From: Isoetes taiwanensis
Lineage: Eukaryota > Streptophyta > Lycopodiopsida > Isoetales > Isoetaceae
Direction: 5' to 3'
Assembly: GCA_021234155.1 (NCBI GenBank)
Contig: JAJEKV010000028.1
Coordinates: forward strand, 9,376,134-9,440,133
Length of the DNA: 64,000 bases
Shown here: positions 13,857-25,690 of the stretch, piece by piece
Numbering within the stretch: position 1 is the first letter of the stretch
Layout: every line of letters begins with the position of its first letter
Made by a program: the position numbers and the translations under genes
The notes under the pieces: model-generated
Seen by the model: only the letters and a program-made list of their open reading frames with translations
Databases searched by the model: none
Told to the model about the DNA's origin: nothing

Positions 13857-15801
13857 TTGTTAGGACCACATATGATCTGTCATATTACACACATCAATTC
13901 CAATCAGTCAATTGGCCTTCTAAAGCTTGATATTACAAAGGCTTTTCACACGGTAAGTTGGAATTTTTTGAGTTGGTGTTGCAATAAATTGGGGTTCTCG
14001 GATGCTGTCATTTCCATTTTTGAAGCAGTGTTGAAGAAATCTAGATCTGATGTTCTTATAAATGGGGAGTGCAGCCCCTTCTTTGATATTAAAAGAGAGT
14101 TAAGCAGGGATGCCCTCTTGCTCCTTTCTTATTTCTTTTTGTCATGGAGGGGCTGAACAAAAATTTCCAGAGAGCAAGGAACCTTAATCTAATCAAAGGT
14201 CTTAGACTTCCCCCCAGGGGGAAAATGAGATTTTGAATGTGCATTTTGCAGATGATACCTTTCTCTTTGTTCATCTGGAGGAGCAATCCATCCACAACAC
14301 TCAGGCTATCTTGGATGACTTTGCTCAGGATGCAAGATTAACCCCATTGAGAATAAGCTCATCTCAAGGCATCAGGAGGAGGGAGAGCAGGCAACTCTTT
14401 CTCTAGGGTGTATGTATCTCTCCTTCAACACTAAAACTAAATTTCTTGGCATTTCGTATGCTATTAGAGTTAATGCTTGTGATCTCTTGGAGGACCTTAT
14501 TGACAAGTTTTACAGGAAAGTTGATTCTCTTAACTCTAAGTTTCTGTCCAAGAATGGTAGAGCCATCCTGGCAAACTCGGTCATCTCCTTCTCTCAGGTT
14601 TACCAGTCTTCAATTATCATGGCTCCCAAGAAAGTGCTTGCTAAGATGCAAAATATTATTGGAAGGTGCATTGCAGGGGGATCAAGTCGAAGGTGTTGGA
14701 TTCCCATTCCTATGGAGGAATGTTGCAAGCAAAAAACTATGGGGGTGATTAACATTGAGAAGCAGGCTACTGCCCTGGCTACCAAAGGCTTGCAACAACC
14801 AAATTAATCATCCTGTAAGTTGCCTCATTCAATATTATATTGAGAAATGCCATTCCTTTGGGTGGAGAAATCTCAGGTTGCAACTTTCTCATAGTATTTA
14901 TTTCGAAATCACGGTCCCCTCCTCCATCCCCTTGATTATCAAGAAATGGATCAGAGCTTGGACTAAAGTTAAAGGTATGTACACATGATGGAAAGAGGGG
15001 CTTTCTCAGGATCAACCAATTTTTTGGAGCCCCTCATTGATCCTGGATGATCCCAATATGTGCTTGGCTACTAATTTCCCTCAGTTAACCAAGCAATGGA
15101 CTACTAGAGGTGTTATTTACATTAGGGATGTCATCCATAATTTTAATTATCATGAGTCTGCTCTAAGTGACTTGGATGATGATTCTAAACAGTTGTTTAA
15201 CAGTATTTCCTTAAAAATGGCAGTAGGGATTTGGCACAACTCTGATGACTTCTGGCATATTAATGGTTTTTGTGGTTACAGAGTTAACTTGGCTTACAGG
15301 TATCTCAATAGGAATCAAACTATTTCTATTCATACTAAATGGAACATTGAGCCAGAAAGAGCTTCCAAGAATCTAACTTTTATGTGGCCCAGCCCTATCC
15401 ATTCGAAAATCAAGGCCTTTATGTGGCAGCTTTGGCATAGGGCCCTTGCTACCAACAGAAAGAGATGGAGGTTAAAGATGTATAACTCCGATATTTGTGT
15501 AAGGTGCCTGCAGGACCAGGAGAATGAAGAACACCTCTTCAAAAATTGTCTTTGGGCAGAATGGATACTCGAATTGGCTGAAACTGAGCTTAATATCCCT
15601 AATTTGGCCATTATACAAGCCATTGACCTCTTTTTCCTGGCCAACCCAGTAGACTGGCGGAGGTACATTCTCCTATGGAGAATTTGGAAGGGGGGAAATG
15701 CCTTAATCTTCAAGGAAGAAATTGTCTGGCCTAATGCAATTATCAAGCAAGCCCAATATGACATTAATTGGGTTCTGGAGATCTGTGGAAATCAGGATTA
15801 A
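13857..15801 (+). mobile_element. 5'-truncated, degenerate LINE: reverse transcriptase plus zf-RVT tail
   Basis: Plant L1-type non-LTR retrotransposon remains. The first frame (13857-14156) carries the RT core text KLDITKAFHTVSW and VLINGECSPFF. The catalytic box reads FADD at 14245-14256, in another frame. A thumb/connection segment lies at 14412-14807 (KFLGISYAI, NGRAILANSVISF). The last frame (15037-15801) ends with the zf-RVT module: HSKIKAFMWQLWHRALATNR, then CVRC and HLFKNC. The RNase H domain and a poly-A tail were not seen. Frameshifts and stops separate the pieces, so it is dead. The 5' half including the endonuclease is missing. Confidence 0.85.
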
Positions 15802-15839
15802 AAGATCTATTTCTAATCCCTTTTCTTTATTGTTTTCAG

Positions 15840-16168
15840 GTAATACACTTATCATGTTTATAATTGAGATGGAGAAGAATGAATCTTCATGCAAATGCTT
15901 TATGGATGACTTGGGGTCGAGGTACCGAATGAGCGTGGAGAAGGATGCCATTGTCACTGTGTGTGCACTACCTATTTTGATGAAAAGAGATATATTCTTT
16001 GCACCGCGAAGGACAAAAAAGATAGGTTCAACCCAGGAAAGGCTCACCTGTGTAACTGCCCTTACTGTCTTTTCATTGTGGCCAACAAGGGCATGGGCAG
16101 AAAGGACCACTCTCGAAGGGAGCCCAAGAAAAGAAGATTTTCTTGCAGCTGAACAACTTTTCATATAG
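15840..16168 (+). other. Short coding-like segment with a Cys-rich motif, unidentified
   Basis: Directly after the LINE, preceded by a good 3' splice-site text (tttattgttttcag). One frame (15961-16152) reads YFDEKRYILCTAKDKKDR followed by HLCNCPYCLF and a basic tail ending at a stop. The C-x-C-x2-C spacing could bind zinc. The overlapping frame 15722-16168 is longer but less protein-like. I do not recognise a family. It may be an exon of a host gene or part of an old transposon. Confidence 0.35.
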
Positions 16169-17400
16169 TTTCTCAAATTTCTCTAATCATCTGAACTATT
16201 TTGACTTAATTTTCTGATAATTTTTTTGAACAGGGCCCCTAACCTGCCATTTCAAAATGGTATTTTTTCCTTTAAATGCTCTCGAGCTCATCATGTAATA
16301 TTTCCATACATATATTAATATATATACATAGCCTTCAATTAAAAAAAAAATAAAAAAAATTACACACATCAGTGAGAGCTTTAAATTCAAGAAAATTTAT
16401 GAATCTAACTGGTAGCTTTCATTCCCATCATAAAGGAGAAGTAATTATTGGGTATTGGGGTGCGATAAGGCGGGGTACTATTTAGGACTTGAGAGTTTAT
16501 AGAGGCATCATTAACACCTCGTGTGCCATTAAATATAAGGGATCTAGCTGTAGACAAGGTACATGAAACTGGAGTTGGTGTTCTTCCAGAAAGGATCCCA
16601 GTTTATTAGTCTTCCCATACTTATCTAGCGAGGGTCAAGGTGGATATCATGCGAGTATGAAAGTTTTTCCTACTTTTAGGATTAACATGCAGGTACTTAA
16701 TGTAACTAGTATGTGGCAAGTTCTAGAGATGGTGGGCGAAACATATGGATGCAGTGTGGCATCCATAAAAGCTTACTTAGATGCAATAGATGCTTCCATT
16801 ATTAACTGCTTCAAAAATAGTACATTTGTTGCAAGTATGCAGCATTGCAATGACTTCTTTTCTTACTTGAGACTCAACGAATTGGTCTGGTCAATTTTTA
16901 TCTCCATAATAGAGTCTATCTAATGGAGACTATCAAGTAATCTGTTATGGCTTGCATGCAATAACCAAAAGTCTGTTACTTGTGTCTTTGAACTAAATTG
17001 AAGTAACTACAGTTCTGAATTACATGTAAAATCAAGTGCTAAGGGAGAAGTGATATTAAGTGATATATACTAGAAGATGAAACGTTTGGACAATATTTCC
17101 CTAACGTTATATTTCTTTGTGTCTGATAACCTCAATAAAATATTGCAAGGAATTCGTGATAGCGAACAAGAAATGCGTGTCTTTCGTCATGGAGACGATG
17201 GTAAGTGTTGGTTTTAGTTTTGCATTTTTTTGCTTTCTATTTATTTTAGTAGATATTCTTCTTTCTTTTATAAACGTGAATTCTTTCCACCTCATTATTT
17301 CCCCTTATTTGTGCAAGGGGACACTTAAAAGCATTTATTTAGGATATTTGTGGAAGTGGGGCAAGACTTTTTGCCCAACTTGTAAGACTGAATATAAGCC
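16169..17400. other. No recognised gene
   Basis: An 88-codon frame at 16657-16923 has ordinary amino-acid composition but no motif I recognise. Otherwise AT-rich sequence. Confidence 0.4.
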
Positions 17401-17409
17401 CCCGACGAT

Positions 17410-17835
17410 CTTGAATAGAAGTCAAATACTGGTCGTGCAGTTGGGATTTAATCTCCTAATAAAGACATGTAGTAGAAGTGCAGTTGCCTCTGAAAACCAC
17501 TTGGCCCAAATCACCCAGTAAACTAAAGCCCTATAAATATTAAAAGCCCATTTGTTAAAGCGTGGCCAACTTTGGGAAAAAAGACCAAGGAGGATTTCCT
17601 GACTTGCGAGATGCGTGCGAAACGAATTGATGGGTGAATAGGTGCCCAAATGGGCCGAAGGTGATCACATAAAACAAAGCAATGCTCTATTGATTTAAGC
17701 ATGGCTTTGCAAATTGGACAAAGCGGGCTGACGGCTGGCTTAAAGGAATGAACTTTGACATTAATCCTGAGCGAACAATGAACGACTTGCCAGAGGAGAT
17801 CAGACTGCTTAGGGGGAAGATCTTCTTACATTCGC
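17410..17835 (-). mobile_element. LINE 3' fragment (zf-RVT tail), minus strand
   Basis: The minus-strand translation reads HSFKPAVSPLCPICK, then IEHCFVLCDHLRPIW, then (another frame) RALVYWVIWAKWFSEA. The C-x2-C ... H-x3-C arrangement and following Trp-rich text are typical of the zf-RVT region of plant LINEs. It is broken by a frameshift and lacks any RT core. Confidence 0.65.
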
Positions 17836-17869
17836 TTTGAGCACTAAAAAAACTTCCATTAGTGGAAAC

Positions 17870-17995
17870 TTACATTTGTGGTCGGATAGCCATGATTGTT
17901 GACAAAAGCTAGTTTTGGTGGAAACTTACATTTGTGGTCGGATAGCCATGATTGTTGACAAGGATAGCCATGATTGTTGACAAAAGCTAGTTTAG
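17870..17995. repeat. Short tandem duplication
   Basis: 'cggatagccatgattgttga' occurs twice, and 'gatagccatgattgttgac' a third time, within about 110 bp. Confidence 0.8.
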
Positions 17996-18149
17996 GTAAA
18001 AGAATAAAATCAATTGGGGTGACCACAAAATTATTTTATTCCACTTATCTTGGGCATTATCGTCCACGAAAGAAACGCATAAGACAAAGGGTCTTTTAAA
18101 ATGTCATACATTGAAGGACTGAATGAAGAAATAATTTAGCAGTTTAGAA

Positions 18150-18260
18150 TGGCAGATGCAGTCGTCCAGGCAGGGGTTGGTGTGAACACATGCAGTCGTC
18201 CAGGCAGGGGTTGGTGTGACACATGCGAGATCACGGTCGTCCGAGGCGGGGTTGGTAAGA
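18150..18260. repeat. Short tandem repeat (~38 bp unit)
   Basis: 'gcagtcgtccaggcaggggt' is repeated at about 18159 and 18191, with a diverged third copy near 18235. Copies differ by indels at CG sites. Confidence 0.75.
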
Positions 18261-18599
18261 AGTATAAAGAAGATTTAGAAGGCATTGGAAAATACGAAAC
18301 CTTTTCTTCAAGAGGTAGAAGCGCATTCTGAGAACACAGCATAAAATGAATACGCACCAATACTCCGATATGCTATTATTGGCGCTATTCTATAACTTAA
18401 CTTCGTGTCCGGCTAAGCGTAGATGATGCCTTATTGTTTTCAATCATTCTCCTCAAAAAGCATTTGTTTCTCATTTGGCAAACATACGGTTTTAGCGGGG
18501 GGCACTTTCGAATTCTGCGACAAATCAGCGATTTATTAGTAGGCGACATTCACAGCGTATAAGGTCGTCAAAGATATCCGCGGATATCACTCATTCTTA

Positions 18600-19067
18600 G
18601 GAAGGCCGTATATATCATCCGGGATGTGGTTAACCGGACACCCGATTATCGACCATTGTGGTTAATCGGGGACTGCTTGGGTTTGAAGCCCAAAACCAGC
18701 TGTTTTTTGCCCTTTTTGATCGATTCTGCTCTATTTCGTCTTAAATCTCTTCCTCTCTTCATCAATCTAACATAAAAAAGAGGCATACAAAGCGATTGGC
18801 ATGCTTTTAAAGCGGATCAAACCGCCATGGGGCGGCAAAGCGTCGATCAAAATTTCTGCCCCGCCGCCGCAGTTCTACGCTTGGGTTTTGTCAGGATTAA
18901 CCACTTTTGTCCGGATTAACCATTTTGGCTGATATCGGATGTCGGGATTAACCACCACGCTGATATCGGATGTCGGGAATAACCACAGCTGATCTGGGAT
19001 GTCGGGATTAACCACTTTGTTTTGTCCGGATTAACCACATCCCGGGATGATATATATCTGAGTTCCC
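18600..19067. mobile_element. Mutator-like MITE with 9 bp target-site duplication
   Basis: The 9-mer TCATTCTTA lies at 18591-18599 and again at 19068-19076. Between them the ends are inverted: the left begins GGAAGGCCGTATATATCATC, and the right, read inward on the minus strand, begins GGGAACTCAGATATATATCA. Both continue through GGGATGTGGTTAA and CGGACA. Inside, 'ggatgtcgggattaaccac' recurs several times (18930-19020) and its complement lies on the left. There is no transposase gene. The 9 bp duplication and long inverted ends fit the MULE superfamily. It sits just upstream of the NB-ARC pseudogene. Confidence 0.75.
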
Positions 19068-19630
19068 TCATTCTTATCCACGCCCATTTCTCGCGAGATA
19101 ATATTTATTTGCACCTCAAAAGCGATAAATTGCCGGATAAGTTGCATGGCTTGTTGAAAAGCTTGTAGATGATGCATCTAAGAAAAAGTCGGGTTGGGAA
19201 TGCAGGGGCTGATGGATCGGCAAGGCGGCTCCTCTCCCATTTGGTGCACAGCCATCCAAGCATTTTGGCAATAAAATTTATTTTATTGAGGCAGGAAAAG
19301 GATGCCGAATAGTACCCTTGCAAAATAAACTCTACGCACAAATAAATGGAACAGACCCAATAGAGGCAACAGAGGCAAAGGGAAAGGATAGGCTTCACAT
19401 GCTCGTTCAGAATAAAAAATGTTTGCTCATTATTGACAATGTCTGGGAATATGAGGTATTAGATTACTTGAATGTAGTGGACGAGACCCATGGCAGTAAA
19501 ATCTTAGTCACCACACGTAAATCTGATCTCTTGGACAGATTTCATGCCACTATAAAACAAGTTGACCCACTAGATGCAGATAATAGCTGGAAATTATTTT
19601 GCAGGCATGCATTTCAAAATGAGACTAATA

Positions 19631-21570
19631 TCTTATATTATAAAATTATAGCGTGTGTCTTCAATGGAGCCCTAAATCGGACGGTCGAGGATTTGATTGA
19701 CCAATGGTGGAGATGATGTGCGTGTCTTCAACTAAAATTTCATCTCGACTATGGCTTCAATATGAAAGGGAAAAGGAAAAAGGAAAAGGAAAAGGGAAAG
19801 GGAAAGGGAAAGGGAAAGGGAAAGGGAAAGGGAAAAGGAAAAGGAAAAACGATGAAAGGGAAAAGGGAAAAGGGAAAAGAAAAAGGGGAAGGGAAAAGGA
19901 AAAACGATGAAAAGGAAAAGGGAAAAGGGAAAGGGAAAAGGAAAAGGAAAAGGAAAAGGAGGGAAAAGGAAAAACGATGAAAGGGAAAAGGGAAAAGGAA
20001 AAGGAGGGAAAAGGAAAAACGATGAAAGGGAAAAGGGAAAGGAAAAAGGGAAAAGGGAAAAGGAAAAGGGAAGGGAAAAAGGAAAAACTATGAAGGGGAA
20101 AAGGGCAAGGAAAAGGGGAAGGGAAAAGGAAAAACGAATGAAAGGGAAAAGGGAAAAAGGAAAAAAGGAAAAGGGAAGGGAAAAGGAAAAACGATGAAAA
20201 GGGAAAAGGGAAAAGGGAAAAGGGGAAGGAAAAGGAAAAACGATGAAAGGGAAAAGGGAAAAAAAGGGAAAAGGGAAAAGGGAAAAGGAAAAGGGGAAGG
20301 AAAAGGAAAAACTATGAAAGGAAAAGGGAAAAAGGAATAAAAGAAAGGCAAGAGGAAAAAAAAGGAAAGAGAAGGAGAAAAGGAAAAAGGGAAAGATAAA
20401 AAAAGGAAATAGAAAAAAGGAATAGAATAGGCGAGGGGGAAAGGAAAGGGAAAAAGGGCAACATGAGAAGGGTAAGAAGTAAGGGTGAGAAAAGGAGAGA
20501 AAAAGGTAAGGGAAAAATAAGAAAGGGTTGCAAAAAGTCCATGGAAAAAAAAAGGAAAGTAAAACAGAAAAGAGAGAGGGGAAAGGGCAAAAGAGAACTT
20601 GGAAAAGGGAACAAGAAAAAAAGAAAAAAAGGAAAGGGCGAAAAAAAAGAGAAGAGAGAAATGGTGAAGAAAGAGAAAAAGGGAAGCAAAAAGAGCATCG
20701 AGATAAAGAAAGAGGGAAATGATGGAAAAAGGAGGAAAAGGGGTGGGGAAAGTAGAATAGACAAAGGGTAGGGAGCAAGGAATAGAAAAAGAGGAAAAGA
20801 GGAAGGAGAAAAGGGGCACGAGAAAAAAAAGGAAAGAGGGAAAGGTGAGGAAATAGAAAAAAAGAAAGGGAAAAGAGCATGGGAAGGAAAAAAAAAAAAA
20901 AGAAACAACAAGAAAGGAGAAAGTGGAAATGGGAAAAGGGGAAGAGGATGGTGAAAGAAGGAAAAAAGGGTACATAAAAAAGGTTGAGAAAAGGGAATAG
21001 AAAGAGGCATATGAAAAGGGAAAAGGAACGGAAAGGGAAAATGTAAAAGAAAGGGGAAAGAGAAAGGAAAGGGAAAAGGAGGAACAAAAAGCAAAAGGGT
21101 GGGGAAAGTATGAAAAGGGAATGGAAAGTTGAAAGGAAAAGGGAAGCGAAAAAAGGAGAAGGGAAAGCAAAAAGAGCATGAGGAAAAGGGGAGAGAGAAA
21201 TGGGAAAAGAGATGGGGAAAAGGGCACGTGATCAAGAGGAAGAGGGTGGGGAAAGGAAGAAAAGGGCACATGAAAAGGTAAGCAAAAGAGAACAAAAAAA
21301 ATGCATGAGAAACGGGAAAGAGGAAGGGAAAAGGAAAAGGAAGAGGAAGGGGAAAACGAAATGGAAAAAGAGTAGTAGAAAAATGGGAAGAGCGGGGAAA
21401 GATAAAAAGGAAGGGAAAAAACTGATAAGAAAAAGAGAAAGAAAAAATGGGGAAGGGGAAAGGGAAGGCAACGGGAGGGAGAAGGGGGTTAGAAAAAAAA
21501 AGGAGAATAAAAAAAGAAAGAAATTAAAGGTTCCTAATTTATGCCCAGCAAGGCTGGGTACCATTATTAG
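19631..21570 (+). mobile_element. Helitron H2 (non-autonomous, plus strand) inside the NB-ARC gene
   Basis: The element starts TCTTATATTATAAAATTATA and ends with hairpin CCCAGCAAGGCTGGG, then TACCATTA and TTAG. The bases outside are A (19630) and T (21571), as expected of Helitron insertion between A and T without duplication. Joining the flanks restores the NB-ARC reading frame, which fixes both ends to the base. It encodes no Rep/helicase. Most of the body is a polypurine tract. The first ~130 bp closely match, in reverse complement, the right end of the Helitron at 37525-39424. Confidence 0.9.
19765..21520. repeat. Polypurine tract (GGGAAAA-like) within Helitron H2
   Basis: About 1.75 kb of nearly pure A/G. 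It begins as (GGGAAA)n, then 'aaaacgatgaaagggaaaag' recurs with a 50-70 bp period, then becomes irregular. The long Lys/Glu/Gly-rich and antisense Phe/Ser/Pro-rich frames reflect the repeat. Confidence 0.9.
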
Positions 21571-23341
21571 TTCCCAATGACGAGAGGATAGTAAGCATTG
21601 CACATGAAATAGCCAAACCTTGCAATGGACTTCCATTAGCTCTTAAAGTTGTGGGCATTTCAATGTCAGGTAAAAATGATCTGTGCCATTGGGACGTAGC
21701 ATTGAAGAAAGTGACAAAGGGCGATTTAATCGATAATGAGCATAAAATACTTTTCCAGACTCTTTAGTTAAGCTATGATGCACTATCAAGTGCAGATAAC
21801 CATCTACCAGTCCAGGAATGTTTCCTTGACTTATGTCTAGTAAGTCCTCCTTATTTGCTTGGCCAAATATCCACACGATGGAAGGCATTAAATTTGATAA
21901 CATGCAGCGAAGAGGACACATACCGCGTGCTATATATCTTAGAAAGTAGTTCCCTGATACTAAATCTAAATGACAAAAAATCTAAATTGCAAATGCACGA
22001 TGTGATTAAGAGAACGGGAGCATACATCATGCAAAATGAGCAGCCTATTAAGTGTCTTTAACATGTCATCTCATCACTTAAGAGAATTCCATGCTATAAA
22101 AGAAATGGAGATGCAAGGTTTAAGGAAAATATGTTTGGCCAACAATCAGTTGCAAATTATGCCGCCAATTGAGGCACCGGACTTAGAACTACTTGATCTT
22201 CAGGACAATCCTTTAGAATTGGGGCTTCCAGGGAACTTCTTTGAAGGCACTCAGAATCTAAAATTCGTGGATCTTGATAGGATTCAGTTTGAAGTTCCAT
22301 TGCAATACCTACAAGGACTGGCTAGTCTTGAAGTGCTTTACCTATCAAGGGATGTAAATGATTCTTACAGAATTGGTTACTTCTCCTGCAAAAATGACAC
22401 ACTAAAGAACTGCCATCTTGAATTGAAAAACTTAAGACATGTGGCATTGCAGTGCTACTGTCCTTCATTCTTGTGCCATTCTAGTTTTTTGGAGGAACTA
22501 CATTTGGATGTATCATTTGAGTGCCTTCTCCATCTTCCCCACACTCTATGCAACCTGCAGAAGATGAGAATTCTAGGGATCACAGTTCAAAAGTTTAAGA
22601 CAGAAGAAGAAACTGAAGGCATGCAGGGCAACCAGGTTCTATTTGAAGGTATGGAATTCATTGGCCAAGTTTCGTCATCAAAGATATCTATGACCAATTG
22701 GAAAGCATTTCCAAATCTCCAAATGCTTTCATTATCTAATTTTGATTGGAAACACGTGAAGTTTGAATGTTTTTCGACGAAGCTGCAAGAGCTTGAGATG
22801 TATGATTGTCGCTATTGCCATTCTACATTTCCTTATTACAATTCTCGAGCAGGTTATAACTTCCACTACAACAGAAGTTTGCCGGGATTGGCAGTGTTAC
22901 CTGCTACTATTGGGAAGTTACCATGCCTTAAAGTACTGAATGTGGCCAAGTGCACCGCCCTCGAAGTAATAGCATGTGAGGAAGAAGACTTTCCCAAGTT
23001 GGAGAAGCTCTACGTATTCAAGCGAAACTAGCTCTCAAGGACGCTTATAGAACGAGACAACAATAGCAACATTAGCATCTTCGTACAAACATGACAAGAA
23101 TGACGACGTTATGGTGATTAGAATAACAACTATTTTATAAGATAGTGCAAAAAAGATGTGATTGTTGAACTATAATGTTATAGATTCCACAACTATTCAA
23201 AAGCTTAGGGACAAAAGCCAAAAAGTTTATTAATCACAATAAAAAGTATAAAATTTACACTTCTCATCTAACTGTGTAGCACAAAAATATGAAACAAGAG
23301 CACGAGCCTGAAGCACAATGTACTTACTCCAAGATAGGAGA

Positions 23342-23840
23342 CTATCGATAAGAATTAATTTTAAGATATTGAATCGAAATACGTTCCTTCATTTCTGACT
23401 CAAGGGAGGAACACTCGCAAGCCATGAGTATCGTTTTTTTGGCCACCGTAATAACACCATGTGCAGATGAATAAATGCCCTGAAAAATGTGGTGTTTTGC
23501 GGCGGCTCCAAGGTAAAATGTGGTGTCTGCGACACTCAACCGAGAAACAAGATAAAATGTTGTCTGTTTAGGCTGGTGGCCCATGCATTGGCATAGGATG
23601 CCAAGAGGATGCGTCGGCAGTCCAATGCACTGTTAAACAAACCTTGTAGCCAGGACCACGCGTGCTAAACCTTTGGACAATAAAAAAGATAGTGCTTAAG
23701 AGTCTCAACATCTGAAACGCGGCAGAGCGCGCATATTGCAGATATGCGAGGATCATAATGATGTCGAAAGTCATTGGCACGCAGGCACCTGTGGATAACC
23801 TGCCACCAAAGCATAGAAACTTTAGAAGCAATTTATCTCA
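23342..23840 (-). mobile_element. LINE 3' fragment (zf-RVT tail), minus strand
   Basis: A minus-strand frame gives text like CLRANDFRHHYDPRISAICA, LCRVSDVETLKHYLFYCPKV and a following HAWSW, the C-x2-C ... H-x3-C pattern of the LINE zf-RVT module. Frameshifts break it. It lies between the two copies of the LRR segment. Confidence 0.6.
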
Positions 23841-23949
23841 AAGCCAGCGCCATGTACGACACAGAATGGGTTGTGGAACCTATAGGCGCTACCCATATGG
23901 CAATTAGTTTAGACCCTTTAGTTCCTATTATATTGCAGCTTTGTGCATG

Positions 23950-24650
23950 GAGCCCACCGGGCTATGGAGGTTATGAAGTGGTGAGCACCACACAAGGGGT
24001 CAGCGGTGAGATAGAGAAAGTCCTGTTGGCGTGGCTCTTTGGGGACTTAAGCGAGCTAGGCTTATAGCCGGTCACTTCGTGTGGGCGAGTATGAGTCCGA
24101 TACTTCCTGGGTCGATGGTGTCGCCCTGACCCTCAGGAGTTGCAGGTGTTGGCCTGGCTCTTGTTTTGGGGAGTTCAGTCGAATAAGACGTGTGTTGCCA
24201 CGATCCTCTAGACGCCTATCGAGCTATTGTCTTCAGGGAATGGGAAATGCATCCCTTGCTACCTCATCGGACACAGGAGATGTAACCCAAAAGTAGCCTC
24301 GTTGGGTGATACCAAGAGGTTCACGTCTCAATGAGGATTCTGATCATGGCAGGCGGGAGTTAGCCCATCTGCAAAGTATGCATAGGAGGGGCGGAGGGAG
24401 TGGTCAACCCTAGCCATTGTCTATAGCCAGCTCTGCCATTGTTATATCTCGGTCTGCTCTATTTTGAGATCCAGCCGTCAGTCTACTTTCCCTATGAGTC
24501 TGAGCCTGGGTAGGAGCTTATATGTTTTACGATATATTGCTAGCTATGATGAATCTATGGATGGATGGATGTGCTATCCTTCGTGGTAGTAGACTAGGTT
24601 GTGTTGTTTTGCCAGTGCTGACGTTGTAGCACAAGGTCCCCAAAAGATAA
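23950..24650 (+). mobile_element. Diverged LTR fragment related to the gypsy LTRs of this window
   Basis: Order and wording follow the 3' two-thirds of the LTRs at 26544 and 48214: 'ggggcggagggagtgg' (ggcggatggagtgg there), 'caaccct', 'agccgtcagtc', 'gagtctgagcctgggtagga', 'gtgctatccttcgtg'. It is much more diverged than the two LTRs are from each other. No internal region is attached, so it is a solo or truncated LTR of an older relative. Confidence 0.6.
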
Positions 24651-24837
24651 TTGTTATCAGTTTTCTGCAACAATCTTTTCATGAAACAAATAATAATAAA
24701 ATAATATTATTTTGTGTATGACTTATTTAGGAAAAATTAGACTTATTCAAAGTTTTTAGACATGTCTATATTCTCGAATTGAAATTGAATTTAGACATGT
24801 CTATATTTTTAGACATATCTATATTCTCGAATTTGCA

Positions 24838-25690
24838 CCGGACTTCTTTGAAGGCACTCAGAATCTAAAATTAGTGGATCTTGATAGGATTCAGTTTGAA
24901 TTTCCATTGCAGTACCTGCAAGGACTGGCTAGTCTTGAAGTGCTTTACCTATCAAGGGATGTAAATGATTCTTATAGAATTGGTTACTTCTCCTGCAAAA
25001 ATGACACGCTAAAGAATTGCCATCTTGAATTGAAAAATTTAAGACATGTCGCATTGCAGTGCTATTGTCCTTCATTCTTGCGCCATTCTACTTTTTTGGA
25101 GGAACTACATTTGGATGTAATATTTGAGTGCCTTCTCCATCTTCCCCACACTCTATGCAACCTGCAGAAGCTGAGAATTCTAGGGATCACGGTTCAAAAG
25201 TTTAAGACGGAAGAAGAAACTGAAGGCATGCAGAGTGAACAGGTTTTATTTGAAGGTATGGAATTCATGACCTTAAAGAATCTTGAGATCCATGTTGGCC
25301 AAGTTTCGTCATCGAAGATAGCTTATATATCTATGACCAATTGGAAAGCATTTTCAAATCTCCAAATGCTTTCATTATCTAATTTAGATTGGAAACAAGT
25401 GAAGTTTGAAGGTTTTACGAAGCTGCGAGAGCTTGAGATGTATGATTGTCGCTATTGTCATTCTAGCTTTTATTACAATAATCGAGCAGGTTATAACTTC
25501 TACTACAACAGAAGTTTGCCGGTATTGACAGTGTTACCTGCTATTATTAGAAAGTTACCATGCCTTAAACTACTGAATGTGGCCATGTGCACCGCCCTCA
25601 AAGTAATAGCATGTGAGGAAGAAGACTTTCCCAAGTTGAAGAAGGTCTCGTGTATTCGATCGAAACCAGCTCTCAAGGGCGTTTATAGAA
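24838..25690 (+). pseudogene. Duplicated LRR segment of the NB-ARC/LRR gene
   Basis: Near-identical to 22225-23030, starting at FFEGTQNLK and running through YLSRDVNDSYRIGYFSC, LEELHLDV and CEEEDFPKL. It retains a segment (MTLKNLEIHV plus a few residues) missing from the first copy, so the first copy has two small deletions. The frame is open to 25812, but the last part reads into unrelated repeat sequence. It lacks NB-ARC and any start context, so it is a duplicated fragment. The left breakpoint follows three copies of 'agacatgtctatatt'-like text (24757-24835). Confidence 0.8.

Larger units (their letters stand above)
13362..17000. repeat. Diverged direct repeats flanking the LINE region (13362-13433 and 16928-17000)
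   Basis: Both ends contain, in order, 'ctatcaagt', 'ctgttat' or 'ttgttat', 'cttgcatg', 'taacca', 'gtctgttac' and 'gtctttgaa'. The two ~72 bp segments are in the same orientation about 3.5 kb apart. They could be remnants of terminal repeats of an older element or a duplicated host segment into which the LINE jumped. Similarity is imperfect, so this is tentative. Confidence 0.45.
19130..23031 (+). pseudogene. CNL-type NB-ARC/LRR disease-resistance gene, broken
   Basis: An immune-receptor ATPase with leucine-rich repeats. Visible motifs in order: a degraded P-loop region (19190-19260), kinase-2 CLLIIDNVW (19411-19450), RNBS-B GSKILVTTR (19493-19520), LFCRHAF (19597-19620), then after a Helitron interruption GLPLALKVVG (21625-21655), ECFLDLC (21815-21840) and MHDV (21990-22000). 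The LRR region follows at 22036-23031 in a different frame. Defects: stops and frame changes near the P-loop, the 1.94 kb Helitron, an in-frame TAG at 21765-21767, and a stop plus frameshift between the MHD motif and the LRRs. No coiled-coil or TIR N-terminus was identified. Without these lesions it would be a plasma-membrane or cytosolic sensor of pathogen effectors. Confidence 0.85.

Noticed and set aside
19732-21295. Antisense frames of 327-451 codons and Lys/Glu-rich sense frames in the purine tract of Helitron H2
   Set aside because: Same composition artefact. The tract is the body of a non-coding Helitron.
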